Shown: piece by piece, positions 56,926-64,000 of the stretch
Layout of the letters: the number at the start of each line of letters is the position of its first letter
Position numbering within the stretch: the stretch's first letter is position 1
Source of the DNA: JACVRW01 sp963819115
Lineage (GTDB): Bacteria > Actinomycetota > Thermoleophilia > Solirubrobacterales > Thermoleophilaceae
Direction of reading: 5' to 3'
Assembly: GCA_963819115.1 (NCBI GenBank)
Contig: CAWFUR010000013.1
Location: forward strand, 1-64,000
DNA: 64,000 bases
Translations under genes and position numbers: made by a program
Notes under the pieces: model-generated
The model's input: only the letters and a program-made list of their open reading frames with translations
The model's database searches: none
What the model was told of the DNA's origin: nothing

Positions 56926-58059
56926 TCAGGTGCCGAACCAGCGCTCGCGCCGGCTCGAGCCGAAGTGCTCCTTCTCCGCGACCAGGGCTGCCGACGGCGC
57001 GTTGAAGGTCCCGGTCTTCGTGGGACCGGACAGGAAGTCGATGTCCACGCGCCCGACGCGACCCTCTCCGAACTCGATGTAGCAGGAGCCCCGTCCGTCG
57101 AAGGGGGCGGGGGCCTCACCGCCTCTCGCGTCAGCGATCAGCTGCCGGGCCACCACGCGGGCGGCGCCCTCGGCGAACACGCCCGCCTTCGGCACTCCGG
57201 CGGTGGTCACGTCCCCGATCGCGAAGACGCCGGGAAAGCGGGTCCGGAGTGTGGCCGAGTCCACCGGCACGTAGCCGTCCTCGGCCATGCCGCTGGCGAT
57301 CACCACGTCCGGCGCGCGGTGCTTCGGCACACCGAGGAACAGGTCGAAGGCCAGCTCGGTTCCGTCATCGAGAGCGGTCACGCCACGCGCCGGATCGAGC
57401 GAGGCGATGCGGCGCCCGGGAATGAGAGTGATGCCGCGCTTGGCGAACTCCGACATCAGCGCCTCCGAGGTCTCGGGCGAGGGGGGCACGGGCGAGGGGA
57501 GCGGTATGACGAACGAGATCCGGCAGCGGTCCCGCACGCCGCGCGCCTTGAGCTCGTCGTCCAGGAGCAGGGCACACTCACTCGGGGCCGGAGGGCACTT
57601 GAACGGTGCGCCACACACTCCGACCACCGCGTGGCCCTCCGAGAAGTCCGGGATCAGACTTGCCAGCCGCTCGGCGCCGGCCTCGGAGTAGAACTCGTTG
57701 CCCGCCTCGGCCAGGCCCGGCGTGGCGTCCATGTCGTAGTCCGCCCCCAGCGCGATCACGAGCACGTCGGCCTCGTGCACCCCCGCGTCGGTGGTCACCC
57801 GCCGCGCGTCGGGGTCGATCGCGGTAACGGTCTCCTCCAGTACGCGCACCCCGGGCTTGGCGATGTCGCGGTAGGCGTGGCGAACCGCCTCCGGCGTCGC
57901 ACGCCCGAACATCACGTCGAGCTTCGAGAAACCGAACACGAACGCGTCGGTCCTGTCGATGAGCGTCACCTCGGCCTGGTCACCGAGCTCCTCCGACAGC
58001 ATCGTGCTGAGCTCGAGGCCCCCGAATCCGGCTCCGAGAATGACCACGCGCCGGCTCAT
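56926..58059 (-). CDS. Sulfide:quinone oxidoreductase-like FAD flavoprotein
   Basis: This 377-residue flavoprotein has N-terminal FAD motif VVILGAGFGGLELS, a second Rossmann region (HAVVGVCGAPFKCPPAPSE) and the ATG/GDVTTA segments of pyridine-nucleotide-disulfide/SQR-like enzymes. The Cys in GAPFKCPPAPSE is a candidate active-site cysteine; SQR proper has more redox cysteines, so the substrate is uncertain. ATG 58059 gives the canonical start; ATG 58071 adds four residues. Likely membrane-associated quinone reduction. Confidence 0.87.
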   Translation of the reverse strand: MSRRVVILGAGFGGLELSTMLSEELGDQAEVTLIDRTDAFVFGFSKLDVMFGRATPEAVRHAYRDIAKPGVRVLEETVTAIDPDARRVTTDAGVHEADVLVIALGADYDMDATPGLAEAGNEFYSEAGAERLASLIPDFSEGHAVVGVCGAPFKCPPAPSECALLLDDELKARGVRDRCRISFVIPLPSPVPPSPETSEALMSEFAKRGITLIPGRRIASLDPARGVTALDDGTELAFDLFLGVPKHRAPDVVIASGMAEDGYVPVDSATLRTRFPGVFAIGDVTTAGVPKAGVFAEGAARVVARQLIADARGGEAPAPFDGRGSCYIEFGEGRVGRVDIDFLSGPTKTGTFNAPSAALVAEKEHFGSSRRERWFGT

Positions 58060-58103
58060 GCTGTCGACCATATCTCCAGAGAGCACGGGCGTAGGCTTCC
58101 GGC

Positions 58104-58871
58104 ATGTCCGATGGGATCTCCTACGAGCTCGCGCGGATGGTGCTGGGCGATGGTGAGGAGACCACCATCTACCTCGTCCGGCACCCGCTCGCCGACACGT
58201 CGGTGCGCGTGCTGCGTTTCCCCGAGCCACGCCGCCTCGATCACTGGTGCGTCGAGCAGGGCCACTCCGAGGCGATGGTGGCGGGCTTCTTCGTGCGCGA
58301 CCCGTGGCGCCCGCTCGGCGAGGTGCGCCTGGCCGGCGAGGAGGTGCCCCACGAGCCCATCCTCGGCGAGTGGGGTCCGGAGCGCGCCTGCGTGCACGTC
58401 GATGGCACGGTCCGGCTGGTGGCCCGGAAGGAGATCACCGGCGATCCGGACGGGGACCTTGTGCAGGCCGGGCCGCTGCTCGTGTCAGGCGGACGGTCGC
58501 TCATGGACGGCGAGGACCGGGAGGGCTTCTCCGCCGACGCGACGCAGTTCGACTCCGACATCACCATCGGCCGCCATCCGCGCTGCGCGCTGGGCATCAA
58601 CGAGAGCGAGCTCCTGGCCGTGTGCTGCGACGGACGCCGGTCCGGCGTGGACGGGGGGCTCACCCTGCCCGAGCTCGCGAGACTGCTCATCTCCTTCGGC
58701 GCCACGGAGGCCATCAACCTGGATGGCGGCGGGTCGGCCACGCTCGTCCATCGCAAGCACCTGCTCAACCGGCCGTACTCGGACTGGGATCAGCCGGCGC
58801 CCGAGTCACGTCCGATCGTCACGGCGCTGCTCTTCGAGCGAAGGGGTCAGCCGCCGTCCGTGTTGACCTGA
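58104..58871 (+). CDS. Phosphodiester glycosidase (NAGPA-like) family protein
   Basis: This 255-residue protein matches the phosphodiester glycosidase domain: AMVAGFFVRDPWRPLGEV at the N-terminus and the hallmark AINLDGGGSATLV near 210-222. No signal peptide is visible, unusual because relatives often act outside the cell. Known members remove terminal GlcNAc from phosphodiesters; the bacterial substrate is unknown. It converges with and overlaps the next gene by 25 nt. Confidence 0.88.
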   Translation: MSDGISYELARMVLGDGEETTIYLVRHPLADTSVRVLRFPEPRRLDHWCVEQGHSEAMVAGFFVRDPWRPLGEVRLAGEEVPHEPILGEWGPERACVHVDGTVRLVARKEITGDPDGDLVQAGPLLVSGGRSLMDGEDREGFSADATQFDSDITIGRHPRCALGINESELLAVCCDGRRSGVDGGLTLPELARLLISFGATEAINLDGGGSATLVHRKHLLNRPYSDWDQPAPESRPIVTALLFERRGQPPSVLT

Positions 58872-59776
58872 TCGGCCACGTCGTAGTGCGAGACCCGCTC
58901 GTCCCGTCGATAGCCGCGGAGGCCGAGAAGCCGGTCTCGCGGACGTAGTCGGCCTACTCGTCCGCGTCCTCGCGCCTCACCACGCCCCGCCACATTCGAG
59001 CGACCATCGCCGCGGAACCTTTGCAGGCTTCGCCACACGCCGGCGGCCACGAGGACCACGGCGGGCGGAACCGTCGCCGGAAGCACGTCGTAGACGAGGA
59101 AGAGCTGATCCCAGCACAGCGAGAGGATGATCGTGAAGGCGAAGGCGGCAAGCTGGGGCCCGCGCTCGGCGGCGAGGATCCCGCCCACGACCGCGGCCGC
59201 GAAGAAGTCGCCGTATCCCAGGCCGGCGGTGCCGAACGATGCGGACTGAAGCTGCGGCAGCCCGATTCCCGGAGCGGCGGCCACGAGAACCGAGTTCGGT
59301 GCCTGTAGTTGATTTGAGAACACGAGCCACGAGTCCACGATGGCCATGCTCACGACGCCCGCCTTGAGCAGGGGCAGCGGGGCGACCCCGGCCAGCAGGC
59401 GGCCGAGCGTGATCGCCGACCCTGCGATCAGCACGATCGTGGCGATCTGTCCTGGACGGCCGTCGGGCGCCGCCCAGGCAATTGCCAGCAGCGGGAGCGC
59501 GAGGCCGGCGTAGGCCGGGCGGGCACCACGCGCCGCCCACCCGAGCGCCAGCGCGCAGCCCGGCGGAACGAGCAGCAGGGCGACCCAGGTGAGAACGTCG
59601 GCAGTCGATGGGAGTAGTTCGATCGCACCGACGACGACGGCAATCGACAGGGGCAGAACGAGCGCCCAGGCGCGAGTGCGAAACCGCTGTGCCCAGAGGG
59701 GCAGGCCGGCGGCCGGCAGGGCCACGCACGCGGCCTGCGCGACGACCAGGACGAGGTTGTTGACCGAGAACCACAC
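58847..59776 (-). CDS. Multi-pass membrane protein of unknown function
   Basis: This 309-residue protein has about eight hydrophobic helices (residues 5-245), then an Arg/Gly-rich cytoplasmic tail of 60 residues. Segments such as VVGAIELLPSTADVLTWVAL and FGTAGLGYGDFFAAAVVGGI show small-residue packing. No catalytic motif recognised. The tail is compositionally unlike the rest, so a frameshift near 59030 cannot be excluded. Confidence 0.7.
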   Translation of the reverse strand: MWFSVNNLVLVVAQAACVALPAAGLPLWAQRFRTRAWALVLPLSIAVVVGAIELLPSTADVLTWVALLLVPPGCALALGWAARGARPAYAGLALPLLAIAWAAPDGRPGQIATIVLIAGSAITLGRLLAGVAPLPLLKAGVVSMAIVDSWLVFSNQLQAPNSVLVAAAPGIGLPQLQSASFGTAGLGYGDFFAAAVVGGILAAERGPQLAAFAFTIILSLCWDQLFLVYDVLPATVPPAVVLVAAGVWRSLQRFRGDGRSNVAGRGEARGRGRVGRLRPRDRLLGLRGYRRDERVSHYDVADQVNTDGG

Positions 59777-59931
59777 CGGGCCCCATGGTCCCGGCCCCCC
59801 CTAACGGGTACCAAAAGGCCGCACCAGGGCTCGCCGCGACTCGTGCCCGATCGCTGCTCGGTAGTTGTCCGTAACCTACAACGCGTTCACCCGGATGACC
59901 GCAGCGGATGCTCGGTCTACGGTCTCAACTC
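59777..59931. other. Intergenic region between divergent membrane and flavoprotein genes
   Basis: A 155-nt spacer containing A/T-richer stretches (near 59800 and 59865-59885) likely to hold the promoters of both genes. No defined operator recognised. Confidence 0.35.
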
Positions 59932-61314
59932 ATGTCATCGGAGGAGTGGAGGGCGAGAAAGCGCCCACGCGTCCTGATCGCAGGAGGGGGTGTCGCCGGC
60001 GTCGAGGCACTGCTCGCGTTTCGCGCACTCGCTGAACAGGAGCCGGAGATCGAGCTGGTCTCGCCGGACCCCGATCTCGCCTACCGCCCACTGCGGGTGA
60101 CGGAACCCTTTGGACTTGGTGAGCTGCGGCGCTTCCCACTGAAGGACATCGCAGCAGACCAACGGGCACGGTTTCATCCCGGCGCCCTGACGTCGGTTGA
60201 TCCAGAGTTCCGCAGGGCACGCCTGCGCAGTGGCGGGTGGCTCTCATACGACGCGCTGCTGGTGGCCACCGGGGCAAGGGCCTGGAATGCGGTGCCCGGC
60301 GCCCTGCCGTTCCAGGGTCGAGCCGGCACGAACGACATCACCGCCGCACTCGACGCGCTCGGGGCGGGGCGGATTCGCCGGCTCGCCTTCGTGGCTCCCG
60401 GCGGTGTGACCTGGCCCCTCCCGCTTTACGAGCTGGCCCTGCTCACGGCATGGCGACTCGCGAACGATGGGGTCAGCGGGGCGGCGCTCACCCTGGTCAC
60501 GTCGGAGCGGAATCCGCTCGACCTCTTCGGAGCCGAGGCCGCCGCTCGCGTCCGAGCGCTGCTCGATGAGCGCGGCGTGGAGCTCCACACGGCCGCCCGC
60601 GCCGTTCGGGTGGGCGACGGGCGGGTCGTGCTCGAAGACGGGCCGTCGATTCCCGCTGACGCGGCCATCACGGTCCCCTGTCTCGAGGGGCCGCGGACCA
60701 TCGGACTCCCGGCGAACTCCGACGGCTTCATCCCGGTTGACGCACACGGACGGGTCAGGGGAATCGAGAACGTCTACGTCGCGGGCGACGGGGCAGACTT
60801 CCCCGTGAAGCAGGGTGGGCTCGCCACTCAGCAGGCCGACGCCGCGGCCGAGGCGATCGTCGCCGGCTTCGGCTCCCTGCACACCCCCGAGCCCTTCAGG
60901 CCGGTCCTCCGCGCGGTGCTGCTCACCGGCTCCACGCCGATCTACCTTCGCGCGAACCTCCACGACGACGAGACCCCCGCGGACGTTGCCGGGCGCGCCC
61001 TCTGGTGGCCGCCGGGAAAGATCGCCGGCCGCTACCTCTCGCCCTACCTGACCCATCTCGACCAGCCCGAGTCGTCGCCGCGCGCTTTCGAGGACCGCGA
61101 GCTGCCGGAGGGCGAGGAGCCGGTCGACCGGGCGGACCACGACGCTGCCGTGGAGCTCGCTCTGACGATGGCCGACGACGAGGCGCGAGGCGGGTCGCCC
61201 GGCAGGGCGCTCGAGTGGCTGGCCGCGGCGGAGGGACTCGACGGCACGTTGCCACCCGAGTACGTGGCAAAGCGCCGGCGGTGGCAGGTGGCTAGGAAGC
61301 GACCGGCGGACTAG
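59932..61314 (+). CDS. FAD/NAD(P)-dependent oxidoreductase (NDH-2/SQR-like)
   Basis: This 460-residue protein from ATG 59932 (ATG 59908 possible) has VLIAGGGVAGVEALLAFRAL (FAD motif), YDALLVATGARAW, a second dinucleotide-binding region and VYVAGDGADFPVKQGGLA, the GD motif near the flavin. The C-terminal 100 residues carry a soluble tail. Related enzymes reduce quinones with NADH or sulfide; no redox Cys pair is obvious. Two flavoproteins of this kind in 5 kb suggest an oxidative or respiratory locus. Confidence 0.83.
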   Translation: MSSEEWRARKRPRVLIAGGGVAGVEALLAFRALAEQEPEIELVSPDPDLAYRPLRVTEPFGLGELRRFPLKDIAADQRARFHPGALTSVDPEFRRARLRSGGWLSYDALLVATGARAWNAVPGALPFQGRAGTNDITAALDALGAGRIRRLAFVAPGGVTWPLPLYELALLTAWRLANDGVSGAALTLVTSERNPLDLFGAEAAARVRALLDERGVELHTAARAVRVGDGRVVLEDGPSIPADAAITVPCLEGPRTIGLPANSDGFIPVDAHGRVRGIENVYVAGDGADFPVKQGGLATQQADAAAEAIVAGFGSLHTPEPFRPVLRAVLLTGSTPIYLRANLHDDETPADVAGRALWWPPGKIAGRYLSPYLTHLDQPESSPRAFEDRELPEGEEPVDRADHDAAVELALTMADDEARGGSPGRALEWLAAAEGLDGTLPPEYVAKRRRWQVARKRPAD

Positions 61315-62701
61315 CAGCGGGCGGGGCGGCTCGGGTGAGCTCGGCGAACGAGTGCTCGATGCCCTCGGCGAGCACCGCGACGTCGGGCGCGGACATGCGG
61401 TCCGCGTTGAGGCCGAAGGCCATCTGCCCGGCGTAGGAGACGACGGCGATGCCGATCGTGTGTCCGGCGAACAGCGGGACGAGCGGCAGCACCTCGACGA
61501 GTGGCGCGCCGAATGCGTACAGCCGCTCCTGCGGGCCGGGGACGTTCGTGATCGTCAGGTTGAACATCCGCGTGCCGCCGAACATCGACCGGGCAATCAG
61601 GTTGCCAGCGAGCGGCGGCCCCATGTCGGCGAGGTCGACGATCGCCTTGCCACCGGCTCTCTGGGAGCCGGCCTTGAGCTCCTGCGCGCGCGCCTGGACG
61701 CGGCGGTAGCGCGCGAGAGGGTCGGCCTCGGTCAGCGGCAGCTCCACGAACAGCGAGGTCAGCTCGTTGCCGAGCGAGTGCTCGTGGTCCTGCGCTCGGA
61801 TGTTCACCGGCACCTGCGCCCGCAGGCCCTCGGGCAGCACCTCGCCGCGTGCGAGCAGCAGGTGCCGCAGCCCGCCAGCGCAGATCGCGAGCACCACGTC
61901 GTTGACCGTGCCGCCCAGGTGCGCCTTCACAGCCTTGACGTCGGCGAGGCTCAGTCGCACGACGGCGAACTGCCGGGTACCGCTCATGGGCCCGTTGAGG
62001 CTTGTCTGCGGTGCTCCGATGACCTCGTCGCGGACCACGAGCTCGACTGCTGCTCGTGCGCGGCCGAAGGACTCGCGCGGATGGGTCGCAGCGCCGATCC
62101 CGGCCCGGGCGCCGCGCAGGATCAGGCCGGGTGAGAGCCAGAAGCGGCCATTGGCCTGCTCGCCGTCCTCCTCGTCATCGGTGGCGGGCGGCTGCGCGGC
62201 CGGCGGAGCGTCCGGGGAGACGTCGAGCAGCAGGTGCCCGATGTCGAGCGACCCGACCCCGTCTACCAGGCAATGGTGCGTCTTGCTCGCCAGCGCCCAG
62301 CGGCCTCCCTCCAGACCGTCGAGCAGCGTCATCTCCCAGAGCGGCCGGTGGCGGTCCAGGCGATGCGACCAGAACTCCGCGAGCCAGTCGTACAGCTCGG
62401 CCTCGCCTCCCGGCGCCGGCAGCGCGGCATGGCGTACGTGGGCGTCGAGGTCGAACGATCCGGCCGGTTCCCAGGTCAGCCACGTCAGGGGCCCGGCATG
62501 GGAGCCGGAGAGCTGCTGCAAAAACCGCGGGAGGGCCCCCACCCGTGCGCGTATGTGGTCGCGCAGCACGGCGATATCCGGGGTTCCGCCGCCGGGCAGT
62601 GGATCGAAGATGAGCGCCGCGCCGATGTGCATGTGCGCGCTCTCGTCGATCTGCTCCAGCTCGAGGAACATCGTGTCCAGCATGCTGAGCTGCTGACCCA
62701 T
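61292..62701 (-). CDS. Wax ester synthase/diacylglycerol acyltransferase (WS/DGAT)
   Basis: This 469-residue acyltransferase carries the catalytic HHxxxDG motif as HHCLVDG (142-148), an N-terminal LSMLDTMFLELE segment, and the conserved MGPPLAGNLIARS and NVPGPQERLYAFGAPL blocks. It joins acyl-CoA to diacylglycerol or fatty alcohol for storage lipid. GGAGGAGAG precedes the ATG. It overlaps the convergent flavoprotein end by 23 nt. Confidence 0.93.
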   Translation of the reverse strand: MGQQLSMLDTMFLELEQIDESAHMHIGAALIFDPLPGGGTPDIAVLRDHIRARVGALPRFLQQLSGSHAGPLTWLTWEPAGSFDLDAHVRHAALPAPGGEAELYDWLAEFWSHRLDRHRPLWEMTLLDGLEGGRWALASKTHHCLVDGVGSLDIGHLLLDVSPDAPPAAQPPATDDEEDGEQANGRFWLSPGLILRGARAGIGAATHPRESFGRARAAVELVVRDEVIGAPQTSLNGPMSGTRQFAVVRLSLADVKAVKAHLGGTVNDVVLAICAGGLRHLLLARGEVLPEGLRAQVPVNIRAQDHEHSLGNELTSLFVELPLTEADPLARYRRVQARAQELKAGSQRAGGKAIVDLADMGPPLAGNLIARSMFGGTRMFNLTITNVPGPQERLYAFGAPLVEVLPLVPLFAGHTIGIAVVSYAGQMAFGLNADRMSAPDVAVLAEGIEHSFAELTRAAPPAASPPVAS

Positions 62702-62846
62702 GGCTTCTCTCCTCCGCCCGGCGTGGCTCTGAGGAGGACGCTAGACCCCGAGGTGGCCCGGCACGTCCGTAGGAGTCCACCCGGTTGGGGGGCAGAAATC
62801 CGGAGGGCGAGCAGTGGTGAGGGCCGGAATTAAGCGGTTCTCCCCC

Positions 62847-62858
62847 TATATCGATACA
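62847..62858 (+). promoter_or_regulatory. Palindromic operator candidate for the arsR-type gene
   Basis: TATCGATA (62849-62856) is a perfect 8-bp palindrome in an A/T-rich stretch (CTATATCGATACACA) 29 nt before the arsR start, in a position where ArsR-family regulators bind their own promoter. This is inference from placement. Confidence 0.5.
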
Positions 62859-62884
62859 CAACGGAGTAGTGGTAGGCTCTCGGC

Positions 62885-63119
62885 ATGGAGATGCCTCACC
62901 CGCTTCCCGACCCACTCGTTCAGCTGATCGCGCAGCGCTTCCGTGTGTCACCTGGCAGTCCTCCACCAGGCGGGTCTCATCGACCGATCGAAACAGGGCA
63001 CTTTCGTGCGCTACGCGATCACCGACGACTGGGTCTTCGAGCTGTGCGATCTGGTCTGCGGGAGCCTCCGCCAGCAGGTCAGCGACCTCGACCAGCTCCT
63101 CACGGGAGGCGCGCGATGA
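62885..63119 (+). pseudogene. ArsR-family regulator, internally deleted and frameshifted
   Basis: The 5' part (62885 to about 62945) encodes MEMPHPLPDPLVQLIAQRFR, an ArsR N-terminus. The 3' part, in another frame from about 62946, encodes CHLAVLHQAGLIDRSKQGTF and continues to a TGA at 63117-63119. The central roughly 35 residues with the HTH core are missing and the frames do not join. The stop overlaps the next start as ATGA, as in an intact operon. If real, repression is lost; it could also be an assembly error. Confidence 0.78.
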
Positions 63120-63367
63120 CCTGCGACCGTCCTGCCCGAGTCTCCGCGTGGCCCTTGGAGCGTGTGCTGTTCGCGCTGGCCGGCACGATGGTGCTCCTCA
63201 GCGCCCTGCTCGTTGTGGTGGTCTCGCCGTGGTTCGTGCTGCTCACCGTCTTCGTCGGGGTGAACCAGTGGCTGTACGTCCTTGTGGGTGCGTGCCCGGC
63301 TTCGCTCGTGCTGCGTCGCCTCTTCGGCTTGCGCTCGACCCTGTACCCGGGGGAGGCCCCCCGTTGA
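63116..63367 (+). CDS. DUF2892 small membrane protein (YgaP-like)
   Basis: This 83-residue protein has two membrane helices (about 15-60; VLFALAGTMVLLSALLVVVV and WFVLLTVFVGVNQWLYVLVG) followed by a Cys (GACPASLVLRRLFG), the DUF2892 pattern often linked to rhodanese and thiosulfate/sulfur or metal-response operons. ATG 63116 overlaps the arsR stop, and its own stop overlaps the MMPL start as TTGA. Confidence 0.85.
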   Translation: MTCDRPARVSAWPLERVLFALAGTMVLLSALLVVVVSPWFVLLTVFVGVNQWLYVLVGACPASLVLRRLFGLRSTLYPGEAPR

Positions 63368-64000
63368 ACCGGTTCGGCCCGGTCGGCCGGCTCGGCCGCT
63401 ACACCGCAACCCACTTCCGCACGGTCGCCATCGGATGGGCGCTCGTCGCCATCGCACAGGTGCAACAAGCATTCGGCGCCGGCGCTCCCGGCACCGTGCA
63501 GGTTGTGACCACCCGGGCGGACGCCGGCCGCGTGGTCGCGACCGCCCAGACCGACCCCGGCATCGCCCAGGTGATGCCGCCCGTGCCAGGCGCGAACGGC
63601 CGCACGCTCGTGCAGCTCATACCGGCAAGTGGCCCATCCAGCAAGTCCACCGGAGCGACCATCGACCGGCTGCGCTCTCAGCTCCCGCCCGGCGCGCTGG
63701 TCGGGGGAGCCGTCGCCGAGAACCACGACCTCGAGGCACTGTTGTCCGCCAAAACCCCACTGGTGATCGGCGTGGTCCTGGTCCTCGGGTTCCTGCTGCT
63801 CCTGGTGGCCCTCCAAGCACCGATCATCGCCGGCCTCGGCGTCCTCACCAGCCTGCTCGGCACAGCGGCCGCATTCGGGGTCGCCCGACTGATCTTCCAA
63901 GACGGCCACGGCAGCGGGCTGCTCGGCTTTCAACCCCAGGGCTTCCTCGACGCCTGGGGGCCGGTGTTCTTCTTCGCGATGATCTTCGCGATCTCGATGG
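63364..64000 (+). CDS. MMPL/RND-type transporter, C-terminus outside window, N-terminal deletion
   Basis: The frame starts at TTG 63364 (TTGA coupling) and runs off the right edge. A soluble domain and the diagnostic GGAVAENHDLEALLSAKTPL, then helices VIGVVLVLGFLLLLVALQAP and WGPVFFFAMIFAISM, match the MMPL family. After the first 31 residues (TVAIGWALVAIA) the sequence jumps to QVQQAFGAGAPGT. Family members have about 25-30 more residues there, including the remainder of the first helix and the following loop. It may be damaged or mis-assembled, like arsR. Confidence 0.82.
   Translation, partial: MNRFGPVGRLGRYTATHFRTVAIGWALVAIAQVQQAFGAGAPGTVQVVTTRADAGRVVATAQTDPGIAQVMPPVPGANGRTLVQLIPASGPSSKSTGATIDRLRSQLPPGALVGGAVAENHDLEALLSAKTPLVIGVVLVLGFLLLLVALQAPIIAGLGVLTSLLGTAAAFGVARLIFQDGHGSGLLGFQPQGFLDAWGPVFFFAMIFAISM

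Overview
The window is about 70% G+C with G/C-ending codons, dense short genes and many GTG starts. It carries Ku plus split LigD modules, a fused PafBC regulator, a DUF2342 metalloprotease, an FdxA-type ferredoxin, CIRCE-controlled groESL and a c-di-AMP riboswitch ahead of a cell-wall hydrolase. This fits a high-GC soil actinobacterium, most likely class Thermoleophilia (Solirubrobacter/Conexibacter-like). That placement is inference from gene content. I see no rRNA, tRNA, CRISPR array, phage or transposase.

Layout. 0-1.7 kb: a secreted CAP protein, a partial proline-rich ORF and a HAD phosphatase. 1.7-6.0 kb: an end-joining operon (PE-ligase, Ku, polymerase domain) followed by a zincin. 6.3-10.7 kb: a lysine/arginine-rich repeat protein behind a strong promoter, Mrp/ApbC, ferredoxin, a diguanylate cyclase and an NmrA-like protein. 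10.8-19.1 kb: groESL with two CIRCE operators, ASCH-Nudix-pcm-Crp genes, threonine dehydratase, an aldo/keto reductase, and an ECF sigma factor with a DUF4349 membrane partner. 19.1-31.0 kb: Nei-like glycosylase, exonuclease III, an Lhr-type helicase, an NlpC/P60-like hydrolase under a c-di-AMP riboswitch, a family 5 uracil-DNA glycosylase and an ABC exporter. 31.2-34.6 kb: dTDP-sugar genes rfbB, rfbD, rfbA and a PNPOx-like gene. 34.7-43 kb: secreted M14 carboxypeptidase, PafBC, YhaM-like nuclease, SDR, EcsC and ferritin-like genes. 43-50 kb: surface proteins including one with chaplin-like repeats and an LPLTG signal, DUF47, EamA, UspA, three small genes of unknown function and a damaged CapA gene. 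50-62.7 kb: secreted and membrane proteins, a second LigD-type polymerase, FUSC, two flavoproteins and a WS/DGAT. 62.8-64 kb: a degraded arsR, DUF2892 and an MMPL transporter cut by the window edge.

Themes. DNA repair recurs throughout (PE-LIG, Ku, two polymerase domains, Nei, Xth, Lhr, UDG5, and the PafBC damage regulator). Gene neighbours are often coupled by 4-nt stop/start overlaps (ATGA, GTGA, TTGA and apparently CTGA).

The most unusual signals are: (1) a roughly 45-nt hairpin element found six times, five times directly after a stop codon in the sense orientation and once in frame inside the lhr helicase; (2) a second GC-rich hairpin repeat after fdxA and groL; (3) probable CTG starts in CTGA overlaps; (4) short internal deletions in capA, arsR and the MMPL gene; and (5) a chaplin-like LPLTG surface protein.
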